Source: Pseudomonas sp. MYb118 (GTDB lineage Bacteria; Pseudomonadota; Gammaproteobacteria; Pseudomonadales; Pseudomonadaceae). From it: a stretch of 64,000 nucleotides of DNA. How positions within the stretch are numbered: position 1 is the first letter of the stretch; each line of letters starts with the position of its first letter. The stretch covers positions 744,001 through 808,000 of the forward strand of contig NZ_JBFRXN010000004.1 in assembly GCF_040947875.1 (NCBI RefSeq), read 5' to 3'. Below are positions 59,291 to 64,000 of the stretch, piece after piece. Made by a program: the position numbers and the translations under genes. Under the pieces are notes generated by a model that saw only the letters and a list, made by a program, of their open reading frames with translations, was not told the DNA's origin and made no database searches.

Positions 59291-61315
59291 ATGACCACGG
59301 AATTTCCTGACGGTGACCGTGCGTACCGTGAGGCGTATTTCCGTGGGCTACGTCCTGACCCAGACCTCTGGATCGACGAGTGGGCCGACGAGTTCATGCG
59401 CATCCCACGAGACACCGGCGCCCCTGAGCCCGGCCAGTACCGTACTGATCGGACACCGTACGCTCGCGAGCCCATGCGTTGCTTGTCACCGGCTCACCCG
59501 TGCCGGCGAGTCATCACCATGGTGGCCTCGCAGCTGATGAAAACCCAGATCGCATTGAACTGGATGGGTGGCCTGATCCACATGGCACCGTCCAACATCC
59601 TGGCGCTGTTGCCCAGTCTGAGCCTGTCTAAGCGGGTTTCTGGACGGATCAGCAAGACGATCAAGGCCACCCCGGAACTGGCGAAACGTGTGGCGGCCAG
59701 CCGCTCGCGGGATGCCCGCAACACCATGGATACAAAGGAGTTTGAGGGCGGCGCCTTGTACGTCACCACGGCGGGCTCTGCGGCCAACCTGTCGGAGTTG
59801 TCGGCCCGTTACATCTACGGCGATGAGGTAGACCGCTGGGAGAACGATGTGGGTCAGGAAGGTGATCCCATCGTGCTGGCGGAGACGCGGGCCACCAACT
59901 TCGGTCGCAACGCCAAGATCTACTTCTCCAGCTCGCCGACGATCAAGGGTGCCTCGCGCATCGCGGACTTGTTCGAATCCAGTGATCAGCGTTACTTCTA
60001 CGTGCCATGCCCATCCTGCGGACACATGCAGGTGCTGGAATGGGAGCAGCTGCTCTACAGCAATGACTACCGCACGGTTCACTACCAGTGCGCGGCGCCT
60101 GAATGTGACGTCCTGATCGAGGAGCATCACAAGACCGACATGCTCGCCCGTGGCGAGTGGCGTGCCCATGGCAGCGGCGATGGCAAGACGGTGGGTTTCC
60201 ACCTGAATGCCCTCTACTCGCCGATTGGTTGGAAGGACTGGTCTTCGCTTGCCGAGGAGTTCGAAGACGCCAAGAAGGCCCAGGCCAAGGGCGACATGGG
60301 CCTGATGCAGGTTTTCTATAACACCCGGCTCGCTAAGGTGTGGGACAGCGCGCAAGAGCAGACCAAGGCTGAAGTGCTGATCGCGCGGGCACGACTGGAG
60401 AACTACACCCTGGGCAGTATGCCGGTGGGCGTGCTGATGCTGACCGGCGCCGTCGACGTCCAGGCAAACCGCCTGGAGCTGATGGTGATGGGTTTTGGTG
60501 TTGGGATGGAACGCTGGGTGGTCGATCACCAGGTGATCTGGGGCGACCCTGCCGATGAACGTACCTGGGAGGTGTTGGACGAAAAGCTGAAGGCTCGATA
60601 TCGGCATCCCTGCGGTGTTGCCTTGGCGATCCTGGCGACGGGCGTCGACTCTGGCGGTCACCACACCGATGAGGTGTACCAGTTCTGCCGCGTGCGGCGC
60701 TGGCGCAATGTGTTCGCGCTCAAGGGGGCGAGCAAGCCCGGTAAGCCGGTGATCGCTCAGCGGCCATCCATGGTTGATGTGACGTGGAAAGGGCAGACCG
60801 AGCGCGGCGGCGCCGAGCTTTGGTTTGTCGGTACCGACACCGCGAAGGACTGGATCTACAACCGCTACGCCTTCGAGCACGGACCCGGCTCTCTGCACTT
60901 TGCCAACGACCTACCGGACGAGTTCTTCGCCCAGTGCGTGGCCGAGCGCAAGGTCGCGCGGTACGTCAAAGGCTACAAGCGTATCGAGTGGGTCAAGGGA
61001 AAGGCCGAGCGCAACGAAGCGCTCGATCTGATGGTGTACTGCCTGGCGATGGCGCATTACCTGGGCATCAACCGATACCAGGAACACGACTGGGAGCGGG
61101 TACGCCAAGCGCTGGCTCAATCCGGTTTGTTCGACGATGTGTTGGGCGTCAAGCCCGTACAAGGCGAGCGCGTCAATGCTGACGAAACACCTGCACCGGT
61201 TGCGGCGCGTCAGTCGCTACCTGCGCCGCCACCTGCAACGCCTGTGGCCCAATCGCGACCCGATGCACCACTACAACGCCGCAGCTCCACCAGCGGTTAC
61301 CTGAAGAGACGCTGA
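59291..61315 (+). CDS. Terminase large subunit (GpA family)
   Basis: This 674-residue packaging motor is of the lambda gpA type: DEWADEFMRIPRDTGAPEPG near the start, ATPase region with TMVASQLMKTQIALNWMG and YIYGDEVDRW (Walker B), Zn-like CPSCGHMQVLEW, and a C-terminal nuclease with TGAVDVQANRLELMVMGFG and ATGVDSGGHHTDEVYQF. It cuts and pumps phage DNA. The tail is Pro/Ala/Arg-rich. Confidence 0.94.
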   Translation: MTTEFPDGDRAYREAYFRGLRPDPDLWIDEWADEFMRIPRDTGAPEPGQYRTDRTPYAREPMRCLSPAHPCRRVITMVASQLMKTQIALNWMGGLIHMAPSNILALLPSLSLSKRVSGRISKTIKATPELAKRVAASRSRDARNTMDTKEFEGGALYVTTAGSAANLSELSARYIYGDEVDRWENDVGQEGDPIVLAETRATNFGRNAKIYFSSSPTIKGASRIADLFESSDQRYFYVPCPSCGHMQVLEWEQLLYSNDYRTVHYQCAAPECDVLIEEHHKTDMLARGEWRAHGSGDGKTVGFHLNALYSPIGWKDWSSLAEEFEDAKKAQAKGDMGLMQVFYNTRLAKVWDSAQEQTKAEVLIARARLENYTLGSMPVGVLMLTGAVDVQANRLELMVMGFGVGMERWVVDHQVIWGDPADERTWEVLDEKLKARYRHPCGVALAILATGVDSGGHHTDEVYQFCRVRRWRNVFALKGASKPGKPVIAQRPSMVDVTWKGQTERGGAELWFVGTDTAKDWIYNRYAFEHGPGSLHFANDLPDEFFAQCVAERKVARYVKGYKRIEWVKGKAERNEALDLMVYCLAMAHYLGINRYQEHDWERVRQALAQSGLFDDVLGVKPVQGERVNADETPAPVAARQSLPAPPPATPVAQSRPDAPLQRRSSTSGYLKRR

Positions 61316-61316
61316 T

Positions 61317-61523
61317 ATGTCATTTACCCAGAAGCACCTCGACGCGGTTGAGGCTGCCATCGCACGCGGTGAAAAAGTCGTGCGGTACACCGATCGTACC
61401 GTGGAATACCGCACTGTTGACGAGCTGCTCAAGGCGCGTGAAGAAATTCGCACCTCCTTGAGCAGTGCCGCCGGACCGCGTTCACGGGCGGTTCGGCTAT
61501 ACCACGGAGGCAAAGGACTCTAA
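61317..61523 (+). CDS. gpW-like head-tail joining protein
   Basis: This 68-residue protein (FTQKHLDAVEAAIARGEKVV, then RYTDRTVEYRTVDELLKARE) matches the lambda gpW size and fold pattern. It joins head and tail. It sits between terminase and portal as in lambda, and its stop overlaps the portal start. Confidence 0.88.
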   Translation: MSFTQKHLDAVEAAIARGEKVVRYTDRTVEYRTVDELLKAREEIRTSLSSAAGPRSRAVRLYHGGKGL

Positions 61524-63004
61524 TGGCTCGCTATCCGACGCTGACCCGTAACGGATTCGTGTTGCCGTCGAACATCAAGGCCAGTTACGAAGGCGCCGGC
61601 GAGGGCCGTCGGTCCACTGGCTGGGATGCTCCCGACAACGGGATCAACAGCATCAATACACCGGCGCTGCGCAACCTGCGCTCACGCTCTCGGGCTGCGG
61701 TGCGTAATGACCCCTATGCCTACAACGTGATCGACAAGCGCGTCAGCAACTTGATCGGTACCGGCATCACGCCTAGGCCCAAGACAGACGACGAAGCGCT
61801 GCGCAAACTGCTGCAGGAGCTTTGGGACGACTGGGTCGATGAATCGGACGCCGATGAGCGCACCGACTTCAACGGTCAACAGGCGCTGGTGGCGCGCACG
61901 GTGGAAACCTCCGGCGAGTGCTTTGTTCGACTGCGACCTCGAAGCCTGAACGAAGGGCTGGCGGTGCCGCTGCAACTACAGATCCTGGCGCCGGAATTCG
62001 TACCGCACGACAAGTATGAGTCCACTAAAAGCGGCAACGTAATTCGTGCCGGCATTGAGTTCACGCCGGGCGGCAAGCGAGTGGCGTACTGGATGTACTT
62101 GTCACACCCGCGTGACGCTTCTTCATTGAACGCCGGTTACAACCAGTTGGTAAGGGTACCGGCCACGCAGGTGCTGCACATCTTTGAGCCAGTCGAACCG
62201 GGTCAACTGCGCGGCGTGCCGCGCTTGTCGCCGGTGCTCAAGCGCTTGCGCAGTCTGGACAATTACGATGACGCGGTGTTGTTCCGCCAGGAGGTGGCCA
62301 ACCTCTTCGCCGGCTTCATCAGCCGACCGCCGCCGGAGTCTGGGCCCGTGCCGCGAGATCCGGTGACCGGCCAACCGTTGACCCTTGATCGTGACGGCTT
62401 CACGCCGATGGTGGCGCTTGAACCCGGCACCATGCAGGAGCTGGGGCCAGGTGAAGAAGTCGAATTCTCCAAGCCCCCGGATGCGGGCAACAACTATCCC
62501 GACTTCATGCGTCAGCAGCTGATGGCGGCTGCCGCGGGAACAGGCACGCCCTACGAGATCCTCACCGGCGACATGCGTGAGGTCAACGATCGGGCTTTGC
62601 GGGTTGTGCTCAACGAGTTTCGCCGCCGGCTGGAACAGCTGCAATTCACCGTTTACGTGCACCAGCTTTGCCGTCCGGTACGCGCCGCCTGGATGGACAT
62701 GGCGGTGCTGTCGGGTGCCCTGGAGCTGGACGACTACGCCCAGCGTCGCCGCGTATACCTGCGCACCCGCTGGGTGCCACAAGGCTGGGCCTACATCCAG
62801 CCAGTGCAAGACGTACAGGCCCGACGGATGGAAGTGCAGGCGGGATTCGCTTCTCGCAGCGAAATGGTACTGCGCACCGGTTACGACGCGGAAACGGTTG
62901 ATGCGGAAAACGCCGCCGACCTGGCCCGGGCCACCACTCTTGGCCTCAATTACAACACTCTCGACGCAGTCGTCCTCACCGACGACACCAAGGAGCAACC
63001 ATGA
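61523..63004 (+). CDS. Portal protein (lambda gpB family)
   Basis: This 493-residue protein has SRAAVRNDPYAYNVIDKRVSNLIG, VETSGECFVRLRPR, LQLQILAPEFVPHD and MAAAAGTGTPYEILTGDMREVNDRALRV, conserved in lambda-type portals. Twelve copies make the DNA channel at one head vertex. It overlaps both neighbours by one to four bases. Confidence 0.94.
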   Translation: MARYPTLTRNGFVLPSNIKASYEGAGEGRRSTGWDAPDNGINSINTPALRNLRSRSRAAVRNDPYAYNVIDKRVSNLIGTGITPRPKTDDEALRKLLQELWDDWVDESDADERTDFNGQQALVARTVETSGECFVRLRPRSLNEGLAVPLQLQILAPEFVPHDKYESTKSGNVIRAGIEFTPGGKRVAYWMYLSHPRDASSLNAGYNQLVRVPATQVLHIFEPVEPGQLRGVPRLSPVLKRLRSLDNYDDAVLFRQEVANLFAGFISRPPPESGPVPRDPVTGQPLTLDRDGFTPMVALEPGTMQELGPGEEVEFSKPPDAGNNYPDFMRQQLMAAAAGTGTPYEILTGDMREVNDRALRVVLNEFRRRLEQLQFTVYVHQLCRPVRAAWMDMAVLSGALELDDYAQRRRVYLRTRWVPQGWAYIQPVQDVQARRMEVQAGFASRSEMVLRTGYDAETVDAENAADLARATTLGLNYNTLDAVVLTDDTKEQP

Positions 63005-64000
63005 GCAAGAACAAGCGCCCGCGCATTTACAACCGCGCCGGCCAACAGGTGCCGGTGCAGGACAAAACCTGGTACGCGCTGCACGCCAGCGGCGAGGCCG
63101 CCGAGCGCGTGATCGAGGTCTTCGTCTACGGCGAGATTGGTACCTGGGGCATCACCGCCAATCAGTTCGTACAGGATCTGCGCGCGATGGACGACGGCGT
63201 CTCGCCGGTTATCGCGGCATTCAACAGCATTGGCGGTGACCTGTTCGATGGCCTGGCCATGCACAACGCGCTTTCCCGATTGGGCGAACGCTGCACCGGC
63301 CGGATTGATGCACTGGCCGCCAGTGCTGCCAGCGTGGCGGTATGCGGTGCTCACCGCGTGGTGATCGCCTCCAACGCCATGTTGATGATTCACAACCCGT
63401 GGACCTATGCGGCGGGGGATGCTGAAGACTTCCGAAAGGTGGCCGACGTGCTCGACCAGACCATGGAAGCGATCATCGCGGCCTACAAGGCCAAGGCGCC
63501 GGACATTGATGAGTTCGAGTTGCGGCGACTAGTCGCCGCTGAAACCTGGCTCACTGCCAACGAAGCGTTGGCCTTGGGCCTGGCGGATGAGATCGGCGAC
63601 GGCGTCACGGTCAAAGCATGTCTCGGCCAGGGCGCCGTGCTGCAGCGCTACCAACACGCGCCGGCCGAATTGTTGGCTCAGCTGGATGAGCCGCCCGAGC
63701 CGGATCAGGAATTGGAACCGGTGGATCCGCCGCAAACGCCTCACGTGGTCGACGCCGCTAAGCTGGCATTGATGATCACTCAACGCTGCGCCGAATCGGG
63801 GATCAGCAACCTGGTCGCACCGGTGCTGAGTTCCACGAAGCTTGAAAGCGAAGCGATCGTCGAGGCCGGTTTGGCCCGAGCGAAAGCAATCAACGATCTC
63901 TGTGTCGCAGCACGCCTGCCCGAGTTCAGTGCTGAGTTTGTATCTGCCGGCCTGGACGCCGCAGCAGTGCGTGCACGGCTTTTCGACAAGATTGTTGGCA
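63001..64000 (+). CDS. ClpP-like head maturation protease, partial
   Basis: The reading starts at ATG 63001 (ATGA overlap) and is open at the window end, 333 codons so far. The N-terminal domain is ClpP/S49-like: AFNSIGGDLFDGLAMHNAL, nucleophile Ser in LAASAASVAVCG and His in LMIHNPWTYAAG, then TANEALALGLADEIGDG. The region after residue 220 is Pro/Glu-rich and may be the scaffold part, as in lambda gpC/Nu3. It should trim the prohead. Confidence 0.92.
   Translation, partial: MSKNKRPRIYNRAGQQVPVQDKTWYALHASGEAAERVIEVFVYGEIGTWGITANQFVQDLRAMDDGVSPVIAAFNSIGGDLFDGLAMHNALSRLGERCTGRIDALAASAASVAVCGAHRVVIASNAMLMIHNPWTYAAGDAEDFRKVADVLDQTMEAIIAAYKAKAPDIDEFELRRLVAAETWLTANEALALGLADEIGDGVTVKACLGQGAVLQRYQHAPAELLAQLDEPPEPDQELEPVDPPQTPHVVDAAKLALMITQRCAESGISNLVAPVLSSTKLESEAIVEAGLARAKAINDLCVAARLPEFSAEFVSAGLDAAAVRARLFDKIVG

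Noticed and set aside
1..64000. Insertion sequence or transposase genes
   Set aside because: No transposase-like protein or paired terminal repeats with target duplication were seen; mobile DNA here is REP and prophage only.

Overview
The window looks like chromosome of a Pseudomonas of the P. fluorescens/P. putida lineage. It has high-GC coding style, many REP elements of the GTAGGAGCGAGCTTGCTCGCG type, a catRBCA/benRABCD locus of pseudomonad layout, and REP-free foreign DNA beyond a tRNA-Cys gene. The species call is inference; no 16S or housekeeping marker is present.

Region 1 (1-41.5 kb) is chromosomal backbone and accessory metabolism. It opens with the start of a cation/proton antiporter subunit A gene, then a divergent EamA exporter and XRE-cupin regulator. 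Positions 2.1-13.0 kb hold an SfnB-like flavin oxidoreductase, a C-terminal-only paralogue, an LLM monooxygenase, a five-unit REP array, and an operon with a core-deleted AMP-binding gene, a complete branched-chain-type ABC transporter and an FAD protein. Together these suggest uptake and oxidative attack on an unknown, possibly sulfur-containing, organic compound. From 13 to 26 kb come small genes, an OmpR-type response regulator without an adjacent kinase, ppnN, two diguanylate cyclases, azlCD, a sulfonate-type ABC transporter and a lipoprotein deacetylase.

Positions 25.9-34.5 kb form a compact aromatic-degradation cluster: catR<->catBCA, benR, benABC, a REP block, benD. Benzoate is taken to catechol by BenABCD and on to 3-oxoadipate enol-lactone by CatABC. 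BenR/XylS-type boxes precede benA and a CatR-type box lies between catR and catB. After this come a Nudix hydrolase, small genes, an Rrf2 regulator divergent from an NDH-2-like dehydrogenase with an OxyR-spaced site between them, and a puuB-puuR-puuA-like polyamine cluster.

Region 2 (41.9-46.8 kb) starts at tRNA-Cys(GCA). It is lower in GC, lacks REPs, and carries small orphan genes plus a divergent receiver/histidine-kinase pair with an RsbRD-like sensor. It may be an island or the flank of the prophage.

Region 3 (46.8-64 kb, continuing outside) is a lambda-like prophage. A leftward operon holds dNMP kinase, a KilAC-type protein, a PrtN-family activator, DUF2303, DUF4224 and integrase. An S24 CI repressor with three matching palindromic operators comes next, then a rightward cro/CII/zinc-finger/primase-helicase block, holin, terminase, gpW, portal and a ClpP-like protease cut by the window end. 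The most unusual signal is a six-copy element in the early region: an invariant CCTCTCACCA, usually in the loop of a hairpin whose stem differs from copy to copy, always in the sense of the local transcript, and followed at the rightward operon by a hairpin that shows its ribosome binding site in the loop.
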